From NCBI RefSeq assembly GCF_914767665.1, contig NC_059501.1, positions 38,416,501-38,480,500 of the forward strand: a stretch of DNA of 64,000 nt. Direction: 5' to 3'. Below are positions 10,880 through 22,559 of the stretch, piece by piece. Every line of letters starts with the position of its first letter. Position 1 is the first letter of the stretch. Both the position numbers and the translations under genes were made by a program. Source of the stretch: Harmonia axyridis (lineage: Eukaryota; Arthropoda; Insecta; Coleoptera; Coccinellidae). The notes under the pieces were generated by a model. That model was not told where the DNA came from and did no database searches. It saw only the letters and a list, made by a program, of their open reading frames with translations.

Positions 10880-12210
10880 TTAGCAAACAAAACGGTTTTT
10901 TGACCTAAATCGGATCATTTTAACCATTGTAATTAAAGCCTTTTATTCATGCAAAAATAATGGATTTCTTTTTATTGCACCTATCATGTAAGTATATTCA
11001 TGTTATCGACAACTGACTGCTAATCGGTGGATGTGAGTGTCATTTCTAATTCTTTTCGAAAAAAAAAAAATTAATGGAAGCGTAAAGTTTCAGAAACATC
11101 TGACCAGAGATTGATTGCGAATCGCGAAGCCGAACCTGATTATAGATGAAAGCAGCTGACGTGACAGTACCGGTATCAGAAAAAACAATTCTCCAAGAAT
11201 AGCGATTCACTCACCTCCGGAATTCGGAAACATTGTTTCCAATTTTGTCCGATTGTTGATCCTCCTGAATTCCCATCGGGCTCATTTATACCGATGGGAA
11301 TCTGAACAATGCGCGGCACTCGATAGTTCCTTTAATGGCGGCCGTAAAGGGAGATGCCAGAGGGGGGGGGTTCAAAATCCGCATGTTCCTGTCAATTTCT
11401 CTAGTTGTTCGGGGATCCGAAAGATCTCATTCTGACACAGATGTATAAATAGGTTTCGAATATAGGCGGCAGATCGACTACCGCTTTGACATCTACATGG
11501 GAAATGCAGATGGGAACGAACGAAAGTAATCATTTGTCAATTAACTGTCTATCGTTTACTCTTTGAATGTTTCCCATTGGCTGTTTTATCTGTCTGTATC
11601 CCTAAAGTACGGGTCGGATATACGAGAGCATATTTTCGATCGGTATCATACAAAATGTGCGAGTGGGGTGAGCCTGTTAATTTTGGACATCATTAATTGC
11701 CAGATTGAATATGCAAGTTGATTACAAAAATTTCATTCGATGTGTATTACTAATAAAACTAAGAAAATCTTGAGCGATATTATTCATACAAAGCAACCTC
11801 TTTTTAATTTATCTAAGACAGTACTGGGCGGATTGAAGATTGAAGCAGGTTTTGTGTTCAGATGCTCAGGATGGTTATTTACAAGTTTTATAACATCGAG
11901 GATTAATTTTAATCCTCAATGTTATCGTTTTCAGTGCTGATATCACTACAGGAAATCATTAAGATTTCTTCAAAAAAAACCTCTACAAACTTCTGCATTT
12001 CGTTGTTTCAATTTTGCGACACAAAAATTCAATAAAATTAATAAATACCTACTGAAAGAAATTTGATTTTTTCAAAGTTTGGTTACGGAGTTGTCTCAAT
12101 ATTCTGGTTTGACTGGATTGATTGAGTATTGAAATCGCATGCGGAAGAAATACCTTGTTCCTCTCTTTAGATTTTCCTTCTTTATCCGAAAATCCTATCA
12201 AATTCAAGAA
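10880..12210. other. Unique intronic sequence with a GC-richer segment; no gene seen
   Basis: The part from about 11100 to 11500 is clearly less AT-rich than its surroundings and lacks transposon signatures. It includes a G9 run at 11361. A near-perfect 16-bp inverted repeat lies at 11891-11924. No exon with a plausible phase was found. Confidence 0.4.
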
Positions 12211-12221
12211 ATTTGGATATA

Positions 12222-13080
12222 TAGGGTGTTTTTTTTCGAGGTATATAACTTTAAGTTGGCATTACTGTTCAAGATGGCGACCGATTTAACAGCTGTCGAG
12301 TGATTTATTCTCAGTTTGGTTTGGCAATTCATCAAGAGAAGACTCACGCCTGAACAACGCTTGCAAATAGTGCAATTTCATTTCGAAAATAATGGTTCTG
12401 TGCGGAATACGTAACGCGCACTACGTCCATTTTATTTTGTTTAGCGATGAAGCGCACTTCTGGTTGAATGGCTATGTCAACAAACAAAACTGCCGCATTT
12501 GGAGTGAAGCTAATCCTCAAGTGTATGTCGAAACACCGTTACATTCAGAAAAACTGACTGTTTGGTGCGCTTTATGGGCTGGTGGAATCATTGGTCCGTA
12601 CTTCTTCAAAAACGATGATGGCCAGAACGTTACAGTCAATGGTGATCGGTATAGAGCCATGATTACTAACTTTTTCATTCCTGAATTGAACAACCATGAT
12701 GTCCAGGAGATGTGGTTCCAACAAGACGGCGCAACATGTCACACAGCTCGTGCCACAATCGATTTATTGAAAGACACGTTTAGTGACGTTAATTTCACGT
12801 TTTGGACCTGTGAATTGGCCTCCAAAATCTTGTGATTCAACATCGCTAGACTACTTTCTGTGGGGCTATGTAAAGTCATTGATCTATGCGGATAAGCCAC
12901 AAACCCTTAACCATTTGGAAGACAACATTCACCTTTGTTATTGCCGATATACGGCCATAAATGTGCGCACTACAAGTGCGCTTCGGTACGCTTCGGAGCT
13001 CCTCGGTATAGCTATACCGAGGAGCTCCTGACGTTGGCTGGAAAGCACCTATTGTAGATCCATTAGCACAATTCAAACTT
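12222..13080 (+). pseudogene. Mariner-like (DDE) transposase pseudogene with internal deletion
   Basis: A mariner-like end (AGGGTGTTTTTTTTCGAGG) lies at 12222. The N-terminal sequence (LTPEQRLQIVQFHFENNGSV, from about 12346) is followed at 12410 by catalytic-domain sequence, so several hundred bases of the HTH region are missing. The DDE core is well kept: ILFSDEAHFWLNG, TVWCALWAGGIIGPYFF, MWFQQDGATCHTAR. A frameshift near 12790 moves the C-terminal block (FGPVNWPPKSCD, then LDYFLWGYVK) to another frame. The last part is disturbed by a 34-bp perfect palindrome. The right terminal repeat was not found. Confidence 0.85.
12995..13028. repeat. Perfect 34-bp palindrome with no spacer
   Basis: Two 17-bp arms (GGAGCTCCTCGGTATAG and its exact inverse) abut without a loop, inside the 3' end of the mariner-like relic. 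The family's coding sequence has no such palindrome here, so it is probably a later inverted duplication. Confidence 0.9.
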
Positions 13081-13503
13081 GGTCCAATACATCGTTACTG
13101 AAATATTAGATTGTTTTTCGATATTTTGCCTGAATTTTCTATATGGTTCTTATTAGGCCATCTATTTTATATTTTGCATGAGGATTGAAATTATTATTTC
13201 ACATCTATATGCAAAATTTTATAACGAATATAAAGAATTTAAATTGTTAGGAAAACAAACATTCGAACTTGATTTTACCCATTAACGACTTTCGGGAATC
13301 GAAATTTGAACCTACCCTGAAAATTTATAACTTCCTTTTTAGTTCGTTCGATTATGCCCAATTTAGTGCTTCTGTTTGGATTCAAAAAAGTGGTCAGAAT
13401 TCAAACCCCTCCAGAATATTATAATATTAGAACCACAAATCTTCTTGAAGATCTTCAAGATTGAATATACGAACAAATAATTAAAAATATATATTATTTT
13501 TAG

Positions 13504-13648
13504 GAAGAAGAAACAGAATTTTTTACCGCCAGTATTTTGACATTGACTGTGTCAGCAGACGACGATGGCAAGGAGCTAATTTGTCGTGCAGAGAATCCTA
13601 GATTTCCTGGAAGCAGAATACAAGACAGCAGGCTAATCAGTGTTGCGT
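13504..13648 (+). CDS. Sidestep-family Ig receptor, exon B (second half of the Ig domain)
   Basis: The acceptor is TATTATTTTTAG and the donor GTGAGT. The exon is 145 bp, starting in phase 0 (matching exon A's end) and ending one base into a codon. The 48 codons are open. They encode ASILTLTVSADDDGKELICRAENP: the E/F-strand SxLTxxxxxxDDG motif and the second Ig cysteine (residue 27), 53 residues after the first cysteine in exon A. The following segment (PRFPGSRIQDSRLISVA) matches the NPxxPGxxxxDxWxLxV block characteristic of Sidestep paralogues. The split codon T|AT joins to exon C as tyrosine. Confidence 0.85.
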
Positions 13649-13659
13649 GTGAGTATCTA

Positions 13660-14890
13660 AGTATTTCATCTTTATTAGGACTCAGGGAAAAAACGGGCTT
13701 TCATTTCGGTTGAATGTTTTTTATTTTCGAATAAGGAACCAAGAGTTGTCTCAAACGATTGGATTGCATTCAGTTACAAAAAATTCGAGATCATATCGAT
13801 TTTTTCCGTATGCCATATAGAGGGTGATTAAAACTTGTGAAACCTGTTTCAACTTCATAACCCTTCTGAAATTATTCTTAATTTAGGAAATCTTCTATGG
13901 AAGCTCTTTATGATTTAGAGGACATGTTGTGTCCATAGAACGCCAGCCATGACCTTCTCCTAGACTTTTTTTCGAATTGAAATTTTGCTCAAGATTGTTA
14001 TCGTTGGAAAAGCAAGTTTGAAATACGGCTATTTTGCTTATATTGAAATTTCTCTCTCTAAAATAAATAATTAGGTTTACTATACCTACCCCCAATTTCC
14101 TTGAATAAGTAAAAAATTGAATATAATGATGATAATTTCTTTATACATGTATCTACATAAAGATGATACATAATCAGGCGCGGATCCAGGACCCATTTTT
14201 TGGGGGGGAACTTTTAGATACTCAAAATACTGAAAAACTTCCGCCATTTTGGGACGTCTTTTTTATCATAAAAAATATAGGTTCTAATTTGAAAATTTTG
14301 AGTATTGATGAATTTGAGTTGTCCCAGTTCATGATATTCTTATAAACACCCTGTAAATTTTTGGTCCAAACCGCAAAATGTCTTATAATAATACGTATTT
14401 GCAGAATCGAAAAAGAAAAAAAAAATTCCAAAAAAAGCTTTTTTGCTGGAATATTCCAAAAAATGTGAGTCCTCAACGCTGCCATTTTTTCAAATAGAAT
14501 TCGAATAACTCATGAACCGTTGATTTTTTACCCAAAGTATGGCACATTGCCGAAATTGTCATCAAAAAAGCTATCTAATGATGCAATAATATACTGGGTG
14601 TGCCATTTGAAATAAGGAAGTAGTAGTCTGTTTCCGGTATAACCGGAAGTTGTAGAGATCTGAAAATATTTTAGAGAGGAAGATCATTGTCTCAAACCCC
14701 AATATCCAAATTTTCAGCTCAAAATTATGATTAGTTATTCATAAACGTCTAATAGGCCATCCCGGTGAATCACGCTGTATATAAAATCACACGGTTCGTT
14801 CAAAAACCTAATCACAAGATTTTAACAATTTCTTATATATATATTAATATATAAACGTTCACAATTTAATAAATTAGAACACTATGAATT
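13660..14890. other. Intron with short CAGGGTG-type element ends; no gene
   Basis: Isolated motifs resembling termini of TA-flanked elements occur near 14345-14355 (CACCCTGTAAA) and 14594-14612 (ACTGGGTGTGCCATTTGAA). The text around 14270-14300 resembles 34170-34200. These are probably worn MITEs whose limits cannot be set. Confidence 0.35.
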
Positions 14891-14892
14891 AA

Positions 14893-15540
14893 CTACAAGT
14901 TAAAAATTAATTTAGGCTGTATATTGTGCTTTCTAGAAGTAGTTCTTTCACACGTTTGAAATAATCGTGTAATTGATTTACTAATAATTTTATATATACA
15001 ATGACGTTTGGACCTTGCTGTTTCTTCTTCATTTTTATTATTATACGAGTATGACAGAGAAAGCTTATGTTTCTTTCGGGTGTAACTGTGATTGTCTGAA
15101 TTTCTTGTAATTTTTTTTTGGATTTCGATGAACATGTTTCACACAGGCAAGAATGAACGATAATACCACGGTTAGTATTTTTTCTCGTTTGAAAACAGCT
15201 ATCAGTGAGTTTCATCTCGTAGCGGGGAATTTCGGTTGGAATAGCTCTCTTTTGTTTCAGGAGAACTTTTTCTATAAAGCCACTCTGATCCCATAGTAAG
15301 ATCCCGTATAACATCTGCCAGTGAGAAGCTGAATAATAAGCTTGCTTGGCTGTTTCCATATTAGAGATCTGTTTCATTCTTTTTATCAAGAATATCGCTG
15401 TCGACACCCTATATTGCACAATTCCTCTATGTGTTTCCTCCAGCCAAGTGTGGAGTGGAGCCAGATATGACTGGGATTCGTCAGTTCGCTTCTTAGTAGT
15501 AAAAAACAAATTTTGAGTCTTCTGAATGTTCACCTTACGC
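14893..15540 (-). pseudogene. LINE reverse-transcriptase C-terminal fragment
   Basis: A 208-codon frame on the minus strand resembles the region just downstream of the reverse transcriptase in APE-type insect LINEs. It has the thumb segment (TAIFLIKRMKQISNMETAKQAY), the YGILLWDQSG block corresponding to the usual SYGILFWG, and the KQKRAI segment. The normal CR-x-YF and ILTL-x-S-x-Y blocks are degraded, and the last third continues in another frame (KRHCIYKIISKSITRLF). It belongs to the same broad group as the copies at 19245-20922 and 63421-64000. It is truncated at both ends and non-functional. Confidence 0.65.
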
Positions 15541-15670
15541 TTACGACTATTTGCAGAGAATCATATGTGAGCGTCATTGAAGGTTTGTTTATGAACGTTT
15601 ATAAAAACATTCCTTACGCTAATTTGGCTTCTTATCAATATTATTAAAAAAATTCTCAATTTCAATTCTC

Positions 15671-15703
15671 TCACAGGGCGAAGTGATATACTTCGCCCTG
15701 TGA
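15671..15703. repeat. GC-rich hairpin, 14-bp perfect stem
   Basis: The arms TCACAGGGCGAAGT and ACTTCGCCCTGTGA enclose a 5-base loop GATAT. The stem is much richer in GC than its surroundings. Confidence 0.85.
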
Positions 15704-16216
15704 AAAACATACGAAAGGACCTAGAAAATTGGAATTTGCAAAGAAGGTTTTGATCTTGAATGCCGCGGTTTAGATCGTAACGTAAGAGAAAGGCCCAACT
15801 AGTGCGTTGTGTTTGAAGCTGACACCTCCAAATGCGATTATTGAGCTCAAAATTTCAGGATCGTTTGTCCATCGTAGATCCACGTTTATCCACCCCGAGA
15901 AACCAAAATAATCTACCATTCGAAATTGTGAAGTTGGCACCCCCAAATACGAATTTTAAGGTCGAAATTTCAGGATGTCAATCGTAGGCCCTCGCTTGTT
16001 TTTTATTTGTCAAGAAACCGTTCAAAAGATATGAAAAAGGAGTTTTTTCTGAGCATTATCTGATTAGAACCCTCAGATTGCGAAAACGTGTTTTAAAAAG
16101 CAAAGGCCTTTTTTTCTATCTAATTATATTTAATCATTTATGTATATGCATTTCTTCACCTACAAAACTATATCTAATAATTAGTCTAAAACATTTTTGG
16201 AAGAAGTAGGGATCAA

Positions 16217-16371
16217 AAGGCTTATAACTCGAACACAAAAGAAGGTGGTCAAAAATTAATACTACCCTTGTTAGTTTCTCAAAAAAGAGACGGAGAATGG
16301 GGTATCAGATTTTGTCTGTCTCCTCTGGTTTCAAAGTTGTAGTGCTAAAACATCGAAATTTGCCAACCCTG
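16217..16371. repeat. Terminal fragment of fold-back family A
   Basis: This stretch matches the right arm of the element at 982-2533, from CTTATAACTCGAA to TTTGCC(A)ACCCTG, with several substitutions. Its terminal TA is directly followed by another element's first base. Confidence 0.75.
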
Positions 16372-16373
16372 TA

Positions 16374-17540
16374 CAGTGCATCCCATTTTGGGTGAGACTG
16401 CCAGGTTTCTCGCTTGTTATTTAAGATAGAGCCTTGCGGTTTTCACGTTCCTGTCCTACTTTTTCGTGAAACTCAAGTTGGTCTAATCAGATTTTGCATA
16501 ACTGTTTCCGTTCAAGAGATACAGGGCGATTTTGAAAATTGATACTTTTCGGACCCCTCCTTTATCTCCGAAGTTATCAGAAATAATGCTGAGGTAAAAA
16601 CTACGTCTGAATCAGAATTTTGCGTAGAATCCAGAGGCGTACTCAATATTTTTTTTCGGGGTATAGTTTTGAAGATTCAACACAAACTTATATTTTTTTT
16701 AATGGAACACTATGTATATCATTACTTCGTTGAATTTGTTATTTTTTTCCCTTCAAAATGATATATGATACTATGTAGGTAGGATGTTCAGAAATGTTAA
16801 AAAAACACTAAAACATCAAATAATGATGATTTTTTGTTAATGGGCAATGGATTTCCCATAGAAAAGAAGAATCAATAATAATAACAATAATTTATAGCGC
16901 TGACAGCTAGATCAGATTGGTTTTTTCCCTCCAATGCCTACCTGATAAAACAATGCTCCCAAATGCATAGTAGCCATAATAACAACAAGGATGTTTGTGT
17001 CATCAATGACCTACTGCTTTTAAAAATCGAAAGTAATAATCTTCTTATTGAAACATAGAAAATTCATGGCCCATTTACAAAAAAACAATAATTATTTGAT
17101 GTTTTAGTGCTTTTTAACATTTCTGAACATCCTACCTACATAGTATCATACATCATTTTGAAGGGAAAAAAATAACGAATTCAACGAAGTAATGAGATAT
17201 AGGGTGTTCCATTAAAAAAAATAGAGGTTTGTGTTGAATCTTCAAAACCATACCCCGATAAAAATTATTGAGTACGCCACTGGATTCTACGCAGAATTCT
17301 GATTCAGACGTAGTTTTCAGCTCAGCATTATTTCTAATAATTTCGGAGATAAAGGAGGGGTCCGAAAAGTATCAATTTCCAAAATCACCCTGTATCTTTT
17401 GAACGGAAACAGTTATGCAGAATCTGATTAGACCAACTTGAGTTTCACGAAAAAGTAGGACAGGAACGTGAAAACCGCAAGGCTCTATCTTAAATAACAA
17501 GCGAGAAACCTGGCTGTCTCACCCAAAATGGGATGCACTG
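16374..17540. mobile_element. Long fold-back DNA element, family C (TA target duplication)
   Basis: The termini are CAGTGCATCCCATTTTGGG on the left and CCCAAAATGGGATGCACTG on the right, flanked by TA (16372-16373, 17541-17542). The arms exceed 400 bp each and are nearly identical, including blocks such as AAGATAGAGCC and GAACGGAAACAGTTATGC. The spacer is short and AT-rich. No transposase remains. Confidence 0.85.
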
Positions 17541-18336
17541 TACATAAAAATAAATAATAAATATTATTGTTCGTCCGTGCATCTTTCGGATGGAATCTCG
17601 TTTTAATTATTATATTCAAATTTTTCATCTGGCAAAATGAAAACAAAATCAAATATTGTGAATCTGCATAATATCGTGGCTAATCGATCATGATTCCACC
17701 ATTTGAAATATCAGACTAAAATTCTCCACTGAAATGAAAAATACCTATTGCTTAAAAACAATCAAAAAATGAAGAATAAGGATTTCTGAATGATTTACAC
17801 TTAATGAGAAAGTTAAATTAATAATCAAATCATTTGTTATTATTTCTATTTACAAATTACTGCATCATTCTAAGTACCTACAATATTTTTTATGATAAAA
17901 TGAATAAAATATGTCAACATGTTCATGACGATGACCGGATTCTTAAAAATAAAGTGTCGAGGATAATTTATATACCGTAAAAAAATATCAATCATCATAT
18001 CTGAATGGACCAACAGGGGTTTTCGATTGAAAATCAATTATTTTTTTCGTTTTGCGAATGGGGCCTAGACGAACGAAATATTTCAAGTCCCTTTTGAGGG
18101 GTGACAAATAGAATTATTGGGTGGAAAAAAGAGGACTAACGTTAGACAAACGATCATGAAATTTCGAGCTCAAAATTCGCATTTGGGGGTGCCAACTTCA
18201 CATTTCGCGTAATTTCGAATGGTCGATATTTTCGGTTTCTGGGGGTGGACAAATGAAAATATTGGGTGGACGAACGTGGACCTACGATGGACAAACGATC
18301 CTGAAATTTTGAGCACAAAATTCCCATTTCGGAATA

Positions 18337-18750
18337 GTTATTTATTATACAAATGCAGAAGGCATTGATATTCTTCCACGAGTTCAAAATTCAAAAACGA
18401 GCCACGAAGTGGCGAGTTTTTGAATGAACGAGTGGTAGAATGAGCCTTCTGTACGAGTATTATACATTATTTTCTCTAATTCATTGCATTTTTATTGAAA
18501 TTAATGAAATATTTCCATAAATATCATTTAGTGATTTTCGCATTGAAAAATATTGGTTGGCAGAACTGATTTCTTCAAGGCAAATTGATGAATTGACAGA
18601 TAAAGCCGTGGCGGAAAGTTCGGAGTACCAACATATAATAATAAAATATAACCATGAAAACAGTGCCTTTCTGATATATTCTCGCACGATTTTGTTCTAC
18701 AAGATGTGGAAGAATGAACGGAATAACCACAGAATTAGAGAAAGCAATTT
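18337..18750. mobile_element. ~410-bp insert with internal hairpin, splitting the repeat arm
   Basis: It interrupts a 137-bp repeat unit; the neighbouring unit spacing grows from about 140 to 549 bp. The insert contains an imperfect palindrome around 18382-18430 (TTCAAAAACGAGCCACGAAG and its inverse) followed by ACGAGTATTATACATTATTT. The same arrangement occurs in the insert at 42421-42950. The class is unknown, and no clear target duplication could be read. Confidence 0.5.
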
Positions 18751-19244
18751 CACACACGTAATTTCCAATGGTCGACTCTTTTGGCTTCTGTGAGTGGACA
18801 AATAAAATTATTGGGTAGACAAACGTGTACCTACGATGGACAAACGATCCTGAAATTTTGACCTCAAAATTCGAATATGGAAGTGCCAACTTCACACTTT
18901 CCGAAATTTCAAATGATCGATATTTTGGTTTCTGTGGGTGGACAAAAGTAGACTTATGTTGGGCAAACGACCTATGCCATTTTAAATACTTCTTTGCAAT
19001 TTGGGGGTGCAGCTTAGAAAATGAACGGAAAAGATATTTTTCTTATTATATCTCTCGAACGGTGTCTGGACAAATGAAAGAAAAAGGGTGGACAAACGTG
19101 GACCTACGATGGACAAACGATGCTGAAATTTTGATCCCAAAATTCGCATTTGTGGTGCCAGCTTTACACAGCTCGTTGCATTGCGTCGTCTCGCAGAGTC
19201 TACGCTGCTTCGTTTTACATATTATGTATTTTTTATGATATGCC

Positions 19245-20922
19245 GCAGCAACAAATGAAACTAAAATAATATGGAAAATAATTCAGGATAACTCAAAACA
19301 AAAAGAAAACCAATATGAAACAGAAATAAATCCAGCAAGATTGAATGAATATCTGCTCAAAAAGGGAAGTGAAATAGAACAAAACTGCCCACCAGTAAAA
19401 GTGAATTCACTGAACCTGCATAAAAAAGCAAAGAGATTCGTTGGAAATTCTTTATTTTTGAGAGAAACAACTGAAGCAGATATACTGAATATTGCAAAAG
19501 GGCTCAAGGCAAAAGACTGCAGAGATATTTATGATATGTCCCCAAACATCATAAAACAGGCCATTCCAAGCATCGCTGAACTCCTAGCGTGGATCATTAC
19601 GGAGTGCTGCTGTGAAGGCTATTTTCCAGAACAGTTGGAAATGGCCAAAATAATACCTATATTCAAAAATGGAGATAAGGCCGAACCTTCAAATTATAGG
19701 CCAATTTCAATTCTGCCAAGCCTCTCCAAGGTGTTCGAAATGGCTATCAGAGATAAATTACTTGATTTTTTTCATAAATTTCATATTGTGTGTGACGAAC
19801 AGCACGGGTCTCAACAAAATAAATCCACAGATACAGCAATATCATCTGTACTAGCTCTCGACTCAAGAAGAAAATGTAAGCTAATAGCCTGTGACCTAAG
19901 TAAGGCATTTGACTCCCTTAACCACAAAATTTTAATGGAGAAGCTATATAGATATGGAATCAGAGGAGAGGTACTCAAGCTAATTGAGAACTACTTGAGT
20001 AATAGATTTCAGAAGGTTTCCGTTCAGGGAAAATGCTCAGAATGGGGGAGTGTTGAGAGTGGTGTCCCTCAGGGATCAATTCTGGGGCCGTTGCTGTTTC
20101 AGATTTATATTAATGACTTACCACCAAATGTAGATTCACACAGCACGGTTCTTTTTGTTGATGACACCTCTTTCCTCATAATTGCAACTACCGAGGAGGA
20201 GCTTCAGGAAAAATCGCAGAGAGTCCTAAAACAAGCTGAGTTGTGGTTCCATGCAAACAAGTTCAAAACGAATAAAGAAAAGACTCAAAGCATTGTATTC
20301 GATGCCTGACCCAGAGAGGACACTACCTTGAAATTCTTGGGTTTATATCTGGAACCAAACTTGAAGTTTTGGCAGCATACAGAAAAGCATTCTTAAAAGG
20401 AAGTTGTCCATAGCTACTTACACAATTAGAAGATCAAGACAGGTAGCAGGTGAGCAAGCTGCTAAACATACTTACTTTGGATATTTTCACAGCCTTATCA
20501 GTTATGGACTGCTATTTTGGGGTAGTGGACCTGAAAAAAACCATATGTTTGTCAAACAAAAGAATGCAATTCGAATTATATGTGGACTAAAGAGAGCTGA
20601 AAGCTGTAGAACCTACTTCCAGCAGGAGCGCATACTTACACTTACCTGTCTATACATACTCACCTGTATATTATACATTCACAACAACAAAGACACATTG
20701 ACCCGAGATGGAGAATACCATAATTATACTACGAGAAATGCAGGGAAATTTTCAACTCCATATCACAGGCTGTTAGCAACTCAGCTGAGCATAAATCATG
20801 AAGCCATCCAAATCCATAACAAAGTTCCTGAATGTCTCAAAATTATGAATAAAAAAAAGCTTAAAAATGAAATGAAAAAAAAATCATATGAAAAAGCATA
20901 CTACACTATGGATGAATTTTGA
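19245..20922 (+). pseudogene. LINE reverse-transcriptase pseudogene
   Basis: The first frame is open from 19245 to 20309 and contains most of the reverse transcriptase fingers and palm. Motifs include KIIPIFKNGDKAEPSNYRPI, then LLSK-type sequence (SLSKVFE), and the first catalytic block CDLSKAFDSLNHKIL. Also present are VPQGSILGPLLF and LFVDDTSF, where the usual (Y/F)ADD is FVDD with both aspartates kept. A stop at 20307-20309 and a small deletion near 20395 separate it from the C-terminal part (20404-20922), which has YFHSLISYGLLFWG, KNAIRIICGLKRAESCRTYF and YTTRN. The endonuclease is absent. The copy is non-functional. Confidence 0.85.
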
Positions 20923-21137
20923 TCAAGCCATTTTTAATAGTTTGTCCTTCAATGTGATGTTTGTGATATACTTAAATGATAACTTATTAAACTATATTTT
21001 TGTACATTTATATTTTAACTTATTGATCTCTATCTTTCGGGATGTTTAGCATATTATACTTGTATTTTACTTTGACGCCACATGTAAAATGTTGATGGGT
21101 TAAAATTATTCACTTTGTATCAATATGTCTGAGAATA

Positions 21138-21160
21138 AAGATTATTATTATTATTATTAA
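21138..21160. repeat. (ATT)n microsatellite, 3' tail of the LINE
   Basis: About seven ATT units follow AGAATAAAG directly, as expected for LINE-generated tails. Confidence 0.9.
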
Positions 21161-21164
21161 TTCG

Positions 21165-22555
21165 TTGCGTATAACACATTATACTCTATGCTATATAAAC
21201 TACTACACCAAACAACAGATTCGTTAAAGTATTCATTCACAAATTAAGTTGAAAATACAAAAACTCATGTGAGGATAAAGATTGAGGCGAAATTTCTTCT
21301 TCTCTCATATACAACGTGAAAGAATGAAAGTTGGGAACGAGCTACTAACAAGATGATTGCGGAGAAAATAATCAAAGGAGTCCAATAAGAGTGGGCGGTA
21401 AAGGTTTTCTATTAGAAGGTTTAGGGCATTTACATCAAAAATAACGTCGGCGGACGTCTTCAACAGAGCTAACTTCAGCTTTCCGCGATGGTACGCGCGG
21501 AGAATCCGAGATTTCTCGTCCTTTTGATACGGACCGGGCAAATTGGCCTATTCGTATTCGCCGCGCCTCGCCCGTAAAGTTTTGTATCTTCTTATCGCCA
21601 TCGAGATGATATGTAATCGCGTTAAAGGTGGGTTACAATTCTCTAACTTCCGCTTTATTTGATTAATTCGAACAATCTGGAACTTGTGCCGCAATTACTC
21701 CATTACCCGTTTTTCGGTGATGCTGAGTGTTTTGGCGGTTGCTCCCCCGGTTGTGTCATAACTTCAACTACCGATGCTTTGTCATATCTTCAACCGAGTT
21801 TGTGTGGGAATTTTCTCGTCATTATTATTGGTAACTTCGTGAAAAATATACACTAGGGGAATAAATTAAAGGATCAAAATAAAATTCGAAATTTTGAGCG
21901 GTTTTTCAAATGGCTGTATTTTCGATAACAATGGTCGTACCTCAATTCGAAAAAAAGGCCGATTGTTAATCGTTATTTCTAATGAAAATCCATTTTTCTG
22001 ATGCTGAATTTGGGTGTTCATATATTTGCATGAAACTGTTTTTCTTTTCATATAACTATATTTGGGTTGGAAAATTTGTTAGTACTGGTATTTTTCTTTC
22101 TTGTATAATTTTGTAGAAAGGATCTTTGATATAATGATTGATCCGTTGACATTGAAAAAATAAATTAATTTCTTCCAACAAATCGAAATTCTTTCAATCC
22201 CTGATCAATTATACAATTAAATTTTACGAATAATTTCAAGATTCAGTTCGACCGGCTGTATTTTTTATTTATTATCGAGGAGTATAACTGAAGAATCATA
22301 AAAAAGATTTTGCCTTTTAATGAACTCAACCGAGATCACTGAACTTACCTGAAAATTTAATATCTTCAACAATATCGTTATAGAGGTGTTATCTAAGAAC
22401 AGAATTGGATCTGGCCTCCATATTTTCTTCAATTTGCCCAACCTGACTCAAAATTTGAAAATTAGATATATTCAGACTAGAATCGTGCAAAATATTCGGG
22501 AAAAAAATTCTAATGTGAAAATAATTTGAATCATTGAGTTTTCTTAAATATTTAT
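21165..22555. other. No gene seen; intronic sequence
   Basis: The part from about 21300 to 21800 is less AT-rich and seems unique. None of its open frames has a recognised domain. The rest is AT-rich. Confidence 0.35.
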
Positions 22556-22559
22556 ACTA

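Larger units (their letters stand above)
15800..19170. mobile_element. Composite fold-back cluster with ~140-bp repeats in both arms
   Basis: A unit of about 137-145 bp is repeated. It contains CCTACGATGGACAAACGATC, then a CTGAAATTTTGAGC block and TGCCAACTTCACA. On the right arm the anchor ACAAACGATC (or its last-base variant) occurs at 18146, 18291, 18840 and 19113. On the left arm the same unit is inverted, with anchors near 15859 and 15974. Tandem repeats inside inverted arms recall Drosophila FB elements. The centre holds a separate fold-back element (16374-17540), and the right arm is split by an insert (18337-18750). True ends were not defined. Confidence 0.6.
19245..21160 (+). mobile_element. 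5'-truncated APE-type LINE with ATT tail
   Basis: The element starts abruptly within the second open reading frame and runs through the reverse transcriptase to a 3' untranslated region that ends in GAATAAAG and (ATT)n at 21138-21160. The microsatellite tail, instead of poly-A, matches CR1/Jockey-like insect LINEs. A related copy on the minus strand begins at 63342. Confidence 0.8.
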
